Assembly: GCF_003050865.1 (NCBI RefSeq)
Contig: NZ_QAOK01000020.1
Span: 1 to 64,000, forward strand
Length of the DNA stretch: 64,000 bases
Origin: Nitrosospira multiformis
Lineage (GTDB): Bacteria; Pseudomonadota; Gammaproteobacteria; Burkholderiales; Nitrosomonadaceae
Reading direction: 5' to 3'
This document shows, one piece after another, positions 27,594 through 37,055 of the stretch. Below the pieces are notes generated by a model. The model saw only the letters and a program-made list of their open reading frames with translations. It was not told the origin of the DNA and did no database searches. The stretch's first letter is position 1. Each line of letters starts with the position of its first letter. A program made the translations under genes and the position numbers.

Positions 27594-28217
27594 TTATCCT
27601 CGTCTCAGGATTGCTGTCTGGAATGGCGCTCTGGTATAGCCTCGGGCTACTCTCATGCCTGCTGCCGCCGTCTTGATAATGAACTGTTGCTGGTGATAGG
27701 CGGCTAGCTGGATATTGGTATAGGGCTTTTTAGGTGACAGCATTAGCCGCGCCATAGCGCCGTGAATGATGGCTTCGCGGTATTCGTGGAATAGCGCGTC
27801 ATCAATCCCTGTACTGAGGGCCGAAGGTTTTAGCGCAACCGTTACTGCTAATACCCCGTTACTATCCGGAGTTGGAACCAGGGTCAGCGAAAATGGACCG
27901 CCAAGAACATATCGTGGCTTGCCAGTTTGGCGGCGCAAGTTTTTGATCTTGATGTTCTTCTCGCAGGCAAAAGACTCTATTTCTTCTCCATCCAGCACTG
28001 CATGTATGATGGCATGAACTGCCGCGCCTTCAGGGGGGGAGTAGGCATATTCCGCAATGCCTCCCATTACGAAGACAGGCAGATGCTCGGTTTGCCAGGC
28101 CAGGGATTGCTCACAGAACGCTATAGAGGATTGACGCAATGCACTGTCGGCTGCAGCAGCTGGGCATCCAGGCAGGTCTGGCATAAGCAGATCATAAAAA
28201 TCGCTCCAGAATTTCAT
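27594..28217 (-). CDS. Phage head-tail connector-like protein
   Basis: A 207-residue soluble protein opening MKFWSDFYDLLMPDLPGCP. Mixed alpha and beta with no recognised catalytic motif. It overlaps its upstream neighbour by 4 bases. The place between the capsid genes and the tail fibre, and the size, fit a connector or tail adaptor protein; I cannot name the family with certainty. Confidence 0.58.
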   Translation of the reverse strand: MKFWSDFYDLLMPDLPGCPAAAADSALRQSSIAFCEQSLAWQTEHLPVFVMGGIAEYAYSPPEGAAVHAIIHAVLDGEEIESFACEKNIKIKNLRRQTGKPRYVLGGPFSLTLVPTPDSNGVLAVTVALKPSALSTGIDDALFHEYREAIIHGAMARLMLSPKKPYTNIQLAAYHQQQFIIKTAAAGMRVARGYTRAPFQTAILRRG

Positions 28218-28546
28218 GGTTGCGCCTCGGAGCCGAACAACTGCATGAACAGAGCCGCACGCCCGGAATTGACATGCTCATCGTCAGACATTTCTGCTCT
28301 GGCCGTGACATAATCTGCTACTGTCTGGAGGCATATAGGCGGTAGCGGAAAAACATCATCCAAGGCCCGTTCCCCATCGGGCAGGTTGTTGAACTCACCT
28401 ATGAACAGATCCGGCCGCCGTCTGAGAATCTGCAGCATCCCCTGATTGGCAAAGGACAGCAACACAGTATCCGAGTAACGTGTTTTGTCTTCATCATTCA
28501 GCGGAATACGAGCCAGCTCGACGATTGACTGATATGAGAATGACAT
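28214..28546 (-). CDS. Phage adaptor-like protein
   Basis: A 110-residue helical protein (VELARIPLNDEDKTRYSDTV, then LLSFANQGMLQILRRRPDLF). Helical proteins of this size with an NDxxxxRYSDxxLL motif directly downstream of capsid genes are often head-tail adaptors that bind the portal. It shares its first base region with the stop of the gene upstream. Confidence 0.6.
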   Translation of the reverse strand: MSFSYQSIVELARIPLNDEDKTRYSDTVLLSFANQGMLQILRRRPDLFIGEFNNLPDGERALDDVFPLPPICLQTVADYVTARAEMSDDEHVNSGRAALFMQLFGSEAQP

Positions 28547-28914
28547 CAGTCCGGCATCTCGTTCCTGGAAAACAGGGCAATCACTTTATGCCGTATGGTT
28601 CCCTCGTTTTGACGCTTGTCCAGCCGTTCGTTGTATTTGCGCTCGGCAAACTCAAGCAGAGCTTTTTTTCTCATGGAATGAAAGTCGATCACCGGCAGCG
28701 GTTCTTCAACCGGTTTCTCTGCTTGAGCCAGCCCGATCGGCACGACGTTATCCAGCGTCTCATCGTAGACCCGCATCCAGGTATCGGAGTAGACGAGCAG
28801 TCTCTCAGCAACTTCAGCGCTTACATTCCGCACTTGATCCGGTTCCCAGCGCAACCCCACGCCATTGATGCTGTCAATCTTGATGCCGGTGGCAATATAT
28901 TTGACTTTGGGCAT
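28546..28914 (-). CDS. Small phage head-completion-like protein
   Basis: A 122-residue protein. The N-terminal half (YIATGIKIDSINGVGLRWEP, QVRNVSAEVAERLLVYSDTW) resembles small head proteins that bind near the capsid; the C-terminal half is a charged helix (MRKKALLEFAERKYNERL). It is the first gene after the strong terminator at 28931-28965. Function not established. Confidence 0.58.
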   Translation of the reverse strand: MPKVKYIATGIKIDSINGVGLRWEPDQVRNVSAEVAERLLVYSDTWMRVYDETLDNVVPIGLAQAEKPVEEPLPVIDFHSMRKKALLEFAERKYNERLDKRQNEGTIRHKVIALFSRNEMPD

Positions 28915-28930
28915 ATGAAATCCTCAATAA

Positions 28931-28965
28931 AAAGGCGATCCCCAGAGTTTCTGGGGATCGCCTTT
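28931..28965 (-). terminator. Perfect 15-bp terminator stem between head genes
   Basis: AAAGGCGATCCCCAG (28931-28945) and CTGGGGATCGCCTTT (28951-28965) form a perfect 15-bp stem with a 5-base loop, followed on the minus strand by TTTTTATTG. It lies between the genes at 28989-29429 and 28546-28914. Confidence 0.88.
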
Positions 28966-28988
28966 GACTTCCTGATTACTGCTTGCTT

Positions 28989-29429
28989 TTACTTGACGCC
29001 TGCCGCCTCGCCCGCAACGATTGCAGTGATATTGCCCGAAACAAACGCAGTGGCAGGTACAGTTACCGTCAGGATGACGTACACATCTTTTTCGAATTTG
29101 ATGGGTTGAAATCTCAGGTCGGTAAGAGCCACGCCGGATAAAATCGTTGTAGCCGCGGAAAAGTAATCATCATCCTCGACAGGACCTTGACCGGAATCGA
29201 CTGGGGTATAGCCGATTTTTACAGCAAATGTAGTGCCGCCTGTATCCATATCGTCATTTACTATCCGTAACGCTGTAACACTCATGCCAGCCGGGATTCT
29301 GACCGGACGGTAGATGCTTCCAACTACTCCGGATAAGGGCGTTGCTGTCCCATAAACCACCGCGGCGTTGCCATAGTTGCCCATGGGCAGCGCTTTGCTG
29401 TTCAGGTCTGGTGCGCTAAAAGTGGCCAT
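28989..29429 (-). CDS. Probable capsid decoration protein
   Basis: A 146-residue beta-rich protein (MATFSAPDLNSKALPMGNYG) directly downstream of the major capsid gene. Position, size and Gly/Thr/Val-rich composition fit a capsid decoration or stabilising protein. No family was recognised. A strong terminator follows, so capsid and this protein may be made in larger amounts than the genes beyond. Confidence 0.6.
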   Translation of the reverse strand: MATFSAPDLNSKALPMGNYGNAAVVYGTATPLSGVVGSIYRPVRIPAGMSVTALRIVNDDMDTGGTTFAVKIGYTPVDSGQGPVEDDDYFSAATTILSGVALTDLRFQPIKFEKDVYVILTVTVPATAFVSGNITAIVAGEAAGVK

Positions 29430-29510
29430 TTATCTATATCTCTCGAAAAGTGATGGGTGAAAGCAGAACATTAAAGCCCCGCTTTCATGTATCAAACGGG
29501 TTAAAACGGA

Positions 29511-30782
29511 TTAAAGTGGTACAACCGAGTCAACCGCAATCACACCAAAGTCGGTGGGTACCTTGAAACCTGTTCCATCGTCGATAGAGAAACGGGTTTT
29601 CGCTTTGCCACAAACCTTCTCACCCATTACTTCCAGGTTACTTTCAAAGTTATACCAATGCTCCTTCCATCCGAACTGCATCCCGCTGACCCTGGTTTTG
29701 CCATAAGCGACACCCAATGCTTGTGCGCCCAATAATAATCCGCGCTCGATCGCATAGCCGGCTGTCAATGCTCCATTGACAGCTTGATCGGTTTCTGCCG
29801 CAGTTGCCGCGTTTGCTGCGGTAACTATCTTCGTGTTTTCGCCAGGCATAAAGCGGATTGCACGCTCATTCTTGATCACCAGAATGCCATTCCACATTCC
29901 AACCTCCCCGGCAAACAACGGATGGCGCTCGTCAAAATATGCCGCCCGATTGATGGCGTTCTGCTGGAATGCACGTAACGAACCTTCGGTCAAAAGGAGC
30001 GAGTACTGATTGGGGGTGGCGAGAAATACCCACATCTTGGAAGTCTGCGCAGCCCGATCCCCTGCCAGTTTGACGGATTGCAGCGGCTGATCCATGTCAT
30101 CGAGCCTCTTGCGCAGCAGATCCAGATGCGACACGCGCAGGGCGTCCGTTGAAACGATGGATCCCAACTGCTGCCCTCCTGAGGTCAGATTGGCGCCATT
30201 CACTACAAAATGGCGATTAAAGGTAGGCGCCTTCACGGGGTTCACCATTATGGAACCGAAGTTCGGGGCGCTTTGAAGCGGTACTGTCCAGTCCGAACCG
30301 GTTTGCGATCCGCGCGCCCCAGCGAGATGTACCAGTGTTTCCTGGGCGTCGAGACGGGGGAAATAACCTGATAATTGCGCCAGGGCAATTTCACGCAACT
30401 GATGTTTGGTGCGCTGCTGCGACATGCTGCCACCTGCATCGATGACCTTACTGGATAGATCGATCTTGATCTCCATCGAGGAAAACGAAAGCGCACTGCC
30501 CCGTCCTTCACGATTGACATCACCCATCAGCGGTTCGCCACCCACGGTATCGACCAGATCGAGCGATACGACATCGCCCGCACTCTTCATCAAATTATCG
30601 ATTCGCACAATGGGCATCCCCGGATTTGTTTGACCGGCAATTTTCTGCATTGCTACCGAAGGCTCGACCGGACCGACAAGGCTGTCAATCGCTGTGGATC
30701 CTTTGAGCGTGTTGGCGAAGAGCGCCGCGCTATAATGTTTGACTGCCAGTGAACTTCCGCTTGCTACGTTTGTTTCAGCCAT
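29511..30782 (-). CDS. Major capsid protein, N4-gp56 family
   Basis: A 423-residue capsid protein of the N4-gp56 family. Marks are the N-terminal AVKHYSAALFANTLKGS, QTNPGMPIVRIDNL, VSLDLVDTVGGEPLMGD and GMQFGWKEHWYNFES near the C-terminus. It forms the head shell with the HK97 fold, assembled on the scaffold encoded just upstream. Length is usual for the family. Confidence 0.88.
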   Translation of the reverse strand: MAETNVASGSSLAVKHYSAALFANTLKGSTAIDSLVGPVEPSVAMQKIAGQTNPGMPIVRIDNLMKSAGDVVSLDLVDTVGGEPLMGDVNREGRGSALSFSSMEIKIDLSSKVIDAGGSMSQQRTKHQLREIALAQLSGYFPRLDAQETLVHLAGARGSQTGSDWTVPLQSAPNFGSIMVNPVKAPTFNRHFVVNGANLTSGGQQLGSIVSTDALRVSHLDLLRKRLDDMDQPLQSVKLAGDRAAQTSKMWVFLATPNQYSLLLTEGSLRAFQQNAINRAAYFDERHPLFAGEVGMWNGILVIKNERAIRFMPGENTKIVTAANAATAAETDQAVNGALTAGYAIERGLLLGAQALGVAYGKTRVSGMQFGWKEHWYNFESNLEVMGEKVCGKAKTRFSIDDGTGFKVPTDFGVIAVDSVVPL

Positions 30783-30796
30783 TTAATCAATAATCC

Positions 30797-31759
30797 TTAA
30801 TCAAGTTCGGCTCTCAAGGCTGCCGCCTGATGCGTGGGCATCTTCATCAACTTCTGAGCAAGTTCAAAAGGACTCAGATTCTCAAGCTGCTCACGTTCAG
30901 AGGCTGGATTTGCTCCACCCTGAATATCCGATAGAGTTACAGGCTTCCTCACCGGGGCTGCCTCAAGCTTGGCTTGCACATCCGCTTTCATCATTCCCGG
31001 ATCGGACTTCTTTTTTGGAGTAGAGGCTTCCGGTATAATCGCCCTGACACGCCGGACAACCTCCTGGAAACGTTCCGCATAAGGCTTTCCCGCCCACTTC
31101 GTATTGGTTCTCAGAATTTCGTCCTGCTTCAGCGCTTCTTCCCAGGCGTCAGCGTCATTACTTTCCCAATGCACGAGATCAGGGTTATTGTCTTTTGCCT
31201 CAGCGACTTGCTCTGCAGTACTCTGCTGGCTTATGCGCTCGGATTCCTCCTTTTCACGCTCCAGTTCCCGCAGCGTTTGCTCCAGCCTTTCGCCTTGCTT
31301 CCGACTCCCCTCGAGCAGCGCACTGAGTACCTGATGAAGTTGAGGCATCTCTTCCTTCAGAGCCTCAAGGTGCGTCTTGAATTTTTCATCCAGCACAACG
31401 GGCTCTGCTTCCTTTGCTTCCTCTTTCCGCATCAGGAATTCGTCGAGTTTGCCTTGCGTGGACTTTAGCTGCTCGCGCAGCGCTGAGTTCTCTACCCGCA
31501 GTTCCTTGTGCTTCTTGTAGGGAATAGTTCCCTTGCCGCTCTTGTTCAAAACGACAGGCTCATCTTCACCTTCATCGTCACTCACTTTGCTGAACGCATC
31601 GTCTTTCACATCAGAGCTGGATTTCTCCGTTCCTTCTTCCTCAGGTACTTCCTGTCCGCCTAGAATTTCCGCAAGCTTGCCCGGATCGCTTTCCAATATC
31701 TCGATTTGTTCCGGTGTAAGATTTGCGATTTGCTCATCCGTAAGCTGATCCACTTCCAT
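30797..31759 (-). CDS. Capsid scaffolding-like protein
   Basis: A 320-residue acidic, mostly coiled-coil protein. It starts MEVDQLTDEQIANLTPEQIE, has a long heptad region (about 85-200, including RKQGERLEQTLRELEREKEE) and a basic stretch (TPKKKSD) before the C-terminus. Position directly before the major capsid gene and this composition are typical of scaffolds that guide capsid assembly and then leave. GGAG lies upstream of the start, which follows two terminators. Confidence 0.78.
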   Translation of the reverse strand: MEVDQLTDEQIANLTPEQIEILESDPGKLAEILGGQEVPEEEGTEKSSSDVKDDAFSKVSDDEGEDEPVVLNKSGKGTIPYKKHKELRVENSALREQLKSTQGKLDEFLMRKEEAKEAEPVVLDEKFKTHLEALKEEMPQLHQVLSALLEGSRKQGERLEQTLRELEREKEESERISQQSTAEQVAEAKDNNPDLVHWESNDADAWEEALKQDEILRTNTKWAGKPYAERFQEVVRRVRAIIPEASTPKKKSDPGMMKADVQAKLEAAPVRKPVTLSDIQGGANPASEREQLENLSPFELAQKLMKMPTHQAAALRAELD

Positions 31760-31811
31760 TTTTTCTCCAAACTACTTAACCCAGTGAGCGGGCCTGTCCT
31801 TAGCAGGGTTC

Positions 31812-31860
31812 AAAAAAGAAATCCCTGGACAAGCACAAGAATCGTGTTATCCAGGGATTT
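31812..31860 (-). terminator. Terminator upstream of scaffold gene
   Basis: AAATCCCTGGA (31819-31829) pairs with TCCAGGGATTT (31850-31860), an 11-bp perfect stem with a 20-base loop that can itself pair CAC/GTG. On the minus strand the stem is followed by CTTTTTTG. Confidence 0.78.
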
Positions 31861-31913
31861 CGGGGGCTACCACTACAATATTGCCGCGAGTGCGTGCGTA
31901 TGAGCGAAAGCCA

Positions 31914-31937
31914 ATAAAAAGCCGCTCGAAGCGGCTT
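31914..31937 (-). terminator. Terminator after the prophage glycosidase gene
   Basis: AAGCCGCTTCGAGCGGCTT on the minus strand forms a compact hairpin (7-bp stem) followed by TTTTATTGG. It lies 23 bases after the stop of the glycosidase gene and 54 bases before the second terminator. Confidence 0.85.
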
Positions 31938-31959
31938 GTGTTTTACAACTAAACGAACA

Positions 31960-33186
31960 TCAAATAGTCTTTAACCCCGTACGTGTGTAGTATCCAACTC
32001 GACCATCAGTAAAAATGCAAGCGGACAAAATCTCCCCACTCTGGAGTAAATTACAAATACGGTTCCGATATGTGACAACTGATCTGTCTTTAATGCCCAT
32101 TGATGCAATATCATATTGATAGTAAATTGTTCGAGCAATACCCTTGGCCGCTTGGATAAGCAGGCTGCGTCCGATAAATAGGTCCCCCGCTGTGCCGCTC
32201 ATCAGGGCTATGTCAGGACTGATAGGTGCACTTTCCGTATCCCAAGTTTCTTTCCCGGCAATTCCTGCAGTCGCTTTCGCCGCGTCGATCCGATCTATCA
32301 TTCCGGGCAACTTTGTTATATCGTTTCCTCCGATGTACAAGTGTACGCCAACGATGTCGATCCAGTCTTTCATGGTTGTTGAACCGTCACCCGTTGGCGC
32401 AGCCATCATTCCGAGGAAATACGTTTCAGCGCTGCTACCTGCTGTTGCAGACCACACTGTTAAAGCCGGGCTGATAATCTTCGCTGTCGGATCAACCGCC
32501 TTGATTGCTTGATTCGCTCGCCGCGTCATTTCCGCTAACTTAGCAAACGTACCTGAGAAGAAGAAGGCCTTATTTGACAAACCCTCCGCGGTGAGCCCGG
32601 TTCCATCGTTGTAATAGTTCGGCTCGTTCCAGACCTCGTAATACTTGATCTTGCCCTTGTAACGCTCTGCAATCTTGGAGCAAAACCTGTCCCACCTGGA
32701 CATATCTGCCGGTTCAGCCTGCAAACCTAGATTGTACGGGCCGTAAGCTCCCTGTTCATTCGGCCTTGCTGATGCCCATTGTGGCGTCCCGTATAACGTA
32801 AAAAGAATATCCCGTCCTGCAGCATGATGGATATTTACCCAATCGTCGAGATCGCTGAAATCCCATACGTTGTCGTATGGTTCAATTTTTTGCCACCGGG
32901 CTTTACCACCCGCCATATCATGCGAGCGAACAGTATAGAATGAAGCGTCCGTTGCAATATCATTGGATCGCTTATATACATGCATGCCAAAGAACCGATC
33001 GCTCACTGATACCGGAGATGTCGATAAAAGCTTGATCGGCAGATTAGGTATTGCCAGCGCGTTCGAGTCAGGATTAGTGAAATCCTTATCCAGAAAAAAT
33101 GTAGCCCGATTGCCGATAAAATGTCCGCCATGATGTATAGCAGGGTAGACAGCTGATCTGCCAGAAGTCACTATATAATTTGCCAT
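31960..33186 (-). CDS. Phage-borne clan-A glycoside hydrolase (GH39/GH5-like)
   Basis: A 408-residue glycosidase with a TIM-barrel fold. Residues 1-65 look like a virion-attachment segment. The catalytic acid/base is Glu188 in YYEVWNEPN, and the likely nucleophile is Glu318 in ETWDTESAP; LYGTPQWAS and VHLYIGG are further clan-A marks. Enzymes of this type cut beta-glycans such as xylan or surface polysaccharides. It lies between portal and scaffold genes, after a small beta-rich protein, and is bounded downstream by a double terminator, so the pair looks like an inserted cargo unit. It may be a capsule depolymerase on the virion; the substrate is unknown. Confidence 0.78.
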   Translation of the reverse strand: MANYIVTSGRSAVYPAIHHGGHFIGNRATFFLDKDFTNPDSNALAIPNLPIKLLSTSPVSVSDRFFGMHVYKRSNDIATDASFYTVRSHDMAGGKARWQKIEPYDNVWDFSDLDDWVNIHHAAGRDILFTLYGTPQWASARPNEQGAYGPYNLGLQAEPADMSRWDRFCSKIAERYKGKIKYYEVWNEPNYYNDGTGLTAEGLSNKAFFFSGTFAKLAEMTRRANQAIKAVDPTAKIISPALTVWSATAGSSAETYFLGMMAAPTGDGSTTMKDWIDIVGVHLYIGGNDITKLPGMIDRIDAAKATAGIAGKETWDTESAPISPDIALMSGTAGDLFIGRSLLIQAAKGIARTIYYQYDIASMGIKDRSVVTYRNRICNLLQSGEILSACIFTDGRVGYYTRTGLKTI

Positions 33187-33189
33187 TGA

Positions 33190-33789
33190 TTAATTGCTCC
33201 CGGGGTAGTACCAGATTGAATATCCAAGCAGAGTGATGCTTTCGCCCAATACATTTGCTGACCACCTGCATCTGTGATCGATAACCACATCATTGGCCGT
33301 GTTCGCGAAACCGTTCGGGTCTCCCGCTGCTAAACCGAATGTGGTATTCCCAAAAATACTCTGAGAGGACAGGCTGTTCAGATTTTTGATGGATATCCGA
33401 TAATTCGACCTTACAGTCGTCGTAGCTGTTGGTCCGCTAACGTTGATCCCATTCCAGTCCATCGCCAGCGTTTTAACGGTTGGCGAATTTGTGTATTTCC
33501 AATCCTGGGTTACCACCAGCTCTCCATTCATGTTCATTGTTCCCCCAGGAACTGTTATAGAAGCAAGGGTTACATATGATGTGTCGGTAGCGTTATCAGA
33601 CGTCCGGGTCACAGGTGTATACCTTTGCAAAACCAATGTTGGAAGTAGGCCAGCAGATAAAAAGTCTATATTTCGGTCTGCGTCCCCCTCGGATAAAAGG
33701 TTGCTTTCGGTAACTGAATCAAGAGCTAGGATAGAGCCCTTGCCGAACCGCAAACCATTAATCGTTGTGTCATATAATAAGCGAATCAT
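33190..33789 (-). CDS. Beta-rich phage protein beside the glycosidase
   Basis: A 199-residue protein opening MIRLLYDTTINGLRFGKGS, rich in Thr, Ser, Asn and Val and predicted beta. It ends 3 bases before the glycosidase start, so the two are probably translated together. It could be the virion-binding or capsid-fibre partner of the enzyme. No known family recognised. Confidence 0.58.
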   Translation of the reverse strand: MIRLLYDTTINGLRFGKGSILALDSVTESNLLSEGDADRNIDFLSAGLLPTLVLQRYTPVTRTSDNATDTSYVTLASITVPGGTMNMNGELVVTQDWKYTNSPTVKTLAMDWNGINVSGPTATTTVRSNYRISIKNLNSLSSQSIFGNTTFGLAAGDPNGFANTANDVVIDHRCRWSANVLGESITLLGYSIWYYPGSN

Positions 33790-34018
33790 CTTGTTTCTTT
33801 TCCCACGTGAAGAGTTATCTAATAACCCCAGATATTTAACAACTTTCAGGGTTGTGAATATCGGCGAGTTCCTTTCCCTTCAGTTCCAGACCTCTCGCCT
33901 GATCAAATTCGCACATCGTGCGTACTCCACCTTCGTTTTAGAAGCACTTAGGCTGCTTCATCAGCTATCCAGCCTCAACTGGCTCTATCGTTGCTGGAAC
34001 TGCTGTTAATGCTTATAG

Positions 34019-35788
34019 CTATGCATTACCACCGGTACTACTCATCCGCCGCAACTGCTCAGCCAGTTCGTAACGATTAGGCACGTCAGATAGCTCCAGC
34101 ATTACAGGGTATAAAATCGCTTGATACGTGGGTGGTGCTGCTTGCACAATCTGGCTGAACGCTTGCAACTGCTGTGCCCGGAAGCTGGGTGTGGCGGGGA
34201 CATCTTCCAGTACAACCTTAACCTGAGCCGTGGCAATGTCGTTCTCTACGATCGGGCCACCGGCAGTCATCACCGAATGATTAAAATAAATGAGTTTTTG
34301 CTTTGCGCCTTGTCTGATTGTGACGACCTTCTGACTGCCCAACATATCCTGTTTGATCAGCGCAAGAAGTTGTTGACCAACAAGTCGGCGAGCATGGCGA
34401 AAATTATCATTGGGCTCCGCCAACACGGTCGAGCCCTGTTCCACCAGACTGTTGATCGCCACACCGCTGCTTGCTGAGGTATGTGCTCCCAGCATAGTAC
34501 GATAGATTCCCCCCACTTCTTCAATCCTGCGTTTGCGTTCCTGCACGAGCTGAAATACCTGGGTAGCAAGCTGATGCTCACGTATCACCCTGAAGCCGCT
34601 GGCATTTCTTCGCTGAGAGTTGAGGATGGTCATCGAGCGCAGACTGCTTATATTATTGGCAACCTCCTGATAAGAATTCTGGCTGAGATCGAGCGCATCA
34701 TTGTCCACTTCAACTTTTACCGAATTGAGGACTTCGTAGAGAAGAATATCCAGATCGATTATCTGATCCTGGGGTCCCCGCATATCACGAATCAATCCAT
34801 AGGGAGCTCGACTCCTATCCTTGCGAAAGCACCAGAATGGAATATATGGAAAATCTGAATGAGGTAATGGGCTCGGAACATCCATGAGCTTATGCGGCCC
34901 AAGCCAAATTGAAACCCGCATCCGGCTGAGAACCGACTTCTGGACCTGCACGAGACCTTGGGCAACCGCTGCCTGATGATAGGGATTATCCTCGCTGTAT
35001 TCGATTACCTTCCCATCAGGCAATACCAGGACGTAGGCATCCTCGAAATGCCGATACCATAATTCGGAAAGCCTGACCATACCCGAGTTTCGGTTCAGGT
35101 AATCTTCCTGGTTGCGGCTCCATGCCTGCTCGATTTCATAAGCTCTCGCCAAGCCGTTGTCATACCCCTCGTATACATCCGTGTCGTTCCACCCCTTCCA
35201 GCTATTTGCAATGATTTCCGCCCTGTCCGGGAACATAAGTGCAGCCTGAAGCTGGTCTATCCACTTATCGCGTCGCAAATATCGAGCATCGGACAGATCC
35301 GGCTCTCTTGAACTCCAGTCCCAGTAAATTTCGTTACGATGCACCTCCCGGACACGATACGGATATTTGAGCGCATCAAATTCCCGGGATATTTCCACCC
35401 ACCCGATACCTGCACGGATCATGCTGGAATACGCATCTGACATGGCCCGGTCTGCCCGTGACTCGGTCTCGGCCTCCTTGATTTTTGCGGAAAGACCTTC
35501 CGCAATCTCTGCCTGGCTCTCATCATCCGCCGTCACCCTGTAATCCGTTCGGCTACGCGCTTCCAACCCCAATACTGCATTGATCGTCGGCTTGATCAGA
35601 TTGGAGTCCTGGGGAGGAATACCTGCCATCTTCAGGCGCTCGATCACCTCCGCGCTGGTCTGCGCGCCGTCGTAATAATCACAGTCCGTGTCCGAGTCCG
35701 CTCGCCACTTCGGTTGATCCCGAATATCGCGGCATATTTTGTCGTAAGCTTCAATCGAAATATCTGCCGTAACACCTGCCTCAGTCAT
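34019..35788 (-). CDS. Portal protein, P22-like
   Basis: I take the ATG at 35788 (ATGA overlap with the terminase stop); a TTG nine bases upstream is the other option. The 589-residue product matches P22-type portals: YYDGAQTSAEVIERLKMAG near the start, LEARSRTDYRVTADDE, a central wing with VREVHRNEIYWDWSSREPD, FWCFRKDRSRAPYGLIRDM and a helical C-terminal stem. The portal forms the twelve-subunit channel through which DNA is packed and ejected. Confidence 0.9.
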   Translation of the reverse strand: MTEAGVTADISIEAYDKICRDIRDQPKWRADSDTDCDYYDGAQTSAEVIERLKMAGIPPQDSNLIKPTINAVLGLEARSRTDYRVTADDESQAEIAEGLSAKIKEAETESRADRAMSDAYSSMIRAGIGWVEISREFDALKYPYRVREVHRNEIYWDWSSREPDLSDARYLRRDKWIDQLQAALMFPDRAEIIANSWKGWNDTDVYEGYDNGLARAYEIEQAWSRNQEDYLNRNSGMVRLSELWYRHFEDAYVLVLPDGKVIEYSEDNPYHQAAVAQGLVQVQKSVLSRMRVSIWLGPHKLMDVPSPLPHSDFPYIPFWCFRKDRSRAPYGLIRDMRGPQDQIIDLDILLYEVLNSVKVEVDNDALDLSQNSYQEVANNISSLRSMTILNSQRRNASGFRVIREHQLATQVFQLVQERKRRIEEVGGIYRTMLGAHTSASSGVAINSLVEQGSTVLAEPNDNFRHARRLVGQQLLALIKQDMLGSQKVVTIRQGAKQKLIYFNHSVMTAGGPIVENDIATAQVKVVLEDVPATPSFRAQQLQAFSQIVQAAPPTYQAILYPVMLELSDVPNRYELAEQLRRMSSTGGNA

Positions 35789-37038
35789 GCCCGCCAACCT
35801 TTCATATTAATGCCTCTCGCACTCACAGCCGGTTTATCCTCCTCGATTGCCACAGCAAAATAGCGAAAGGCATCGGCTGCATGGCTGTGATAATCATGTA
35901 AGGGTCTTGCGCTGAATTGACCGGAATCGGGATCGACATCAAATCGATAATGCCTCAGGCTTTGCAGGCCTTCTGCACAATTCAGCTCATCAAAATAGCA
36001 ACGTGGAAAGATAGTTCTCGCCGCGTTGATACCATCATGAATGGAGAGATTTGGCACGATTCTTACTTGTCGCCCCGCTGCAAGCATAATTTCCTCCACG
36101 CTACGTCCGGTTGCCAACGTCCGAGCCCTGGCATCGTGTGGTAACCAATCTGTACTGTACATATACCTTTTGTTTTGCAGCACTCCGATATAATGCTGAA
36201 TTGGCATCTGACTATTACTGTAGTAATCGATCAACCTGAGTTCGTTACCAACGGTCTGCGCAAACCAGATGCTGGTGTTGTCGGCCCAGCCGAGATCAAA
36301 GAAAGTGTGTACCGGCTTTGCCTCATCATATGGCACACTCCGTATCCTTCCTTCTTCCTGTGCCAATCGCAGCTCCTTCGAATAAACCGCTCCGTCCAAC
36401 GTTACCCTACAATTCCCTTCCCATACGTTCTGGTAAGTATCCGGGTCACGCGCTTTCAGTTCATCCTTTTCCCGTCGCAGGGTCTCCGGAAACCATGGAT
36501 TGTCATTCCAATTGATTTTTACTACGACAGCGCCAACAGGGGGATTGACTGCAAACCGCTGATGAGTCTCATCGGTATTGAGCTCAGGGTTGTAAGTCAC
36601 CCAGATTTCCGACCCCTCTTTACGAATAGTCGGAATAAGCGTATCCCAACTTGTCTTGCTCACTGTCTGTGCTTCTTCCACCCAGACCCTGTCCACACCC
36701 TCGAACGACTTGATCCTGGTTACGTTGCTACGCAGACCGGCAAAGATAAACTCGGAACCGTTTGCTCCATGGATAACGCTGTTTTGCACTTCGTAAAATG
36801 AGCTTAAACCGATGGCCTCTATCTGAGCTTTCAATAAATGATGCACAGATTCGACGATAGAATTCTGAAATTCTCTCGCACACAAGATGCGCAATGGGGT
36901 TGCAGCCGCCTGAATCAATAATGCCCTGCCAACACTCCAGCTTTTTGCACCCCCTCTTCCTCCATATAAGATCTTGTAGCGTGCCGGTTTAAACAGAAAT
37001 CTGAGCTTTGACGGAAATTCAGCTCTATGGGGAGTCAT
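35785..37038 (-). CDS. terL: Terminase large subunit
   Basis: A 417-residue packaging motor. The ATPase half has Walker A GGRGGAKS (residues 26-33) and Walker B VWVEEA (118-123). The nuclease half starts with FFDLGWADN (Asp248) and ends with the metal-binding HDYHSHAADAFRY. The PBSX-type family fits. It pumps the genome into the head with the small subunit and portal. Length is usual. Both ends touch neighbouring genes. Confidence 0.94.
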   Translation of the reverse strand: MTPHRAEFPSKLRFLFKPARYKILYGGRGGAKSWSVGRALLIQAAATPLRILCAREFQNSIVESVHHLLKAQIEAIGLSSFYEVQNSVIHGANGSEFIFAGLRSNVTRIKSFEGVDRVWVEEAQTVSKTSWDTLIPTIRKEGSEIWVTYNPELNTDETHQRFAVNPPVGAVVVKINWNDNPWFPETLRREKDELKARDPDTYQNVWEGNCRVTLDGAVYSKELRLAQEEGRIRSVPYDEAKPVHTFFDLGWADNTSIWFAQTVGNELRLIDYYSNSQMPIQHYIGVLQNKRYMYSTDWLPHDARARTLATGRSVEEIMLAAGRQVRIVPNLSIHDGINAARTIFPRCYFDELNCAEGLQSLRHYRFDVDPDSGQFSARPLHDYHSHAADAFRYFAVAIEEDKPAVSARGINMKGWRA

Positions 37039-37055
37039 AGCACTCGAGCCGCCAT

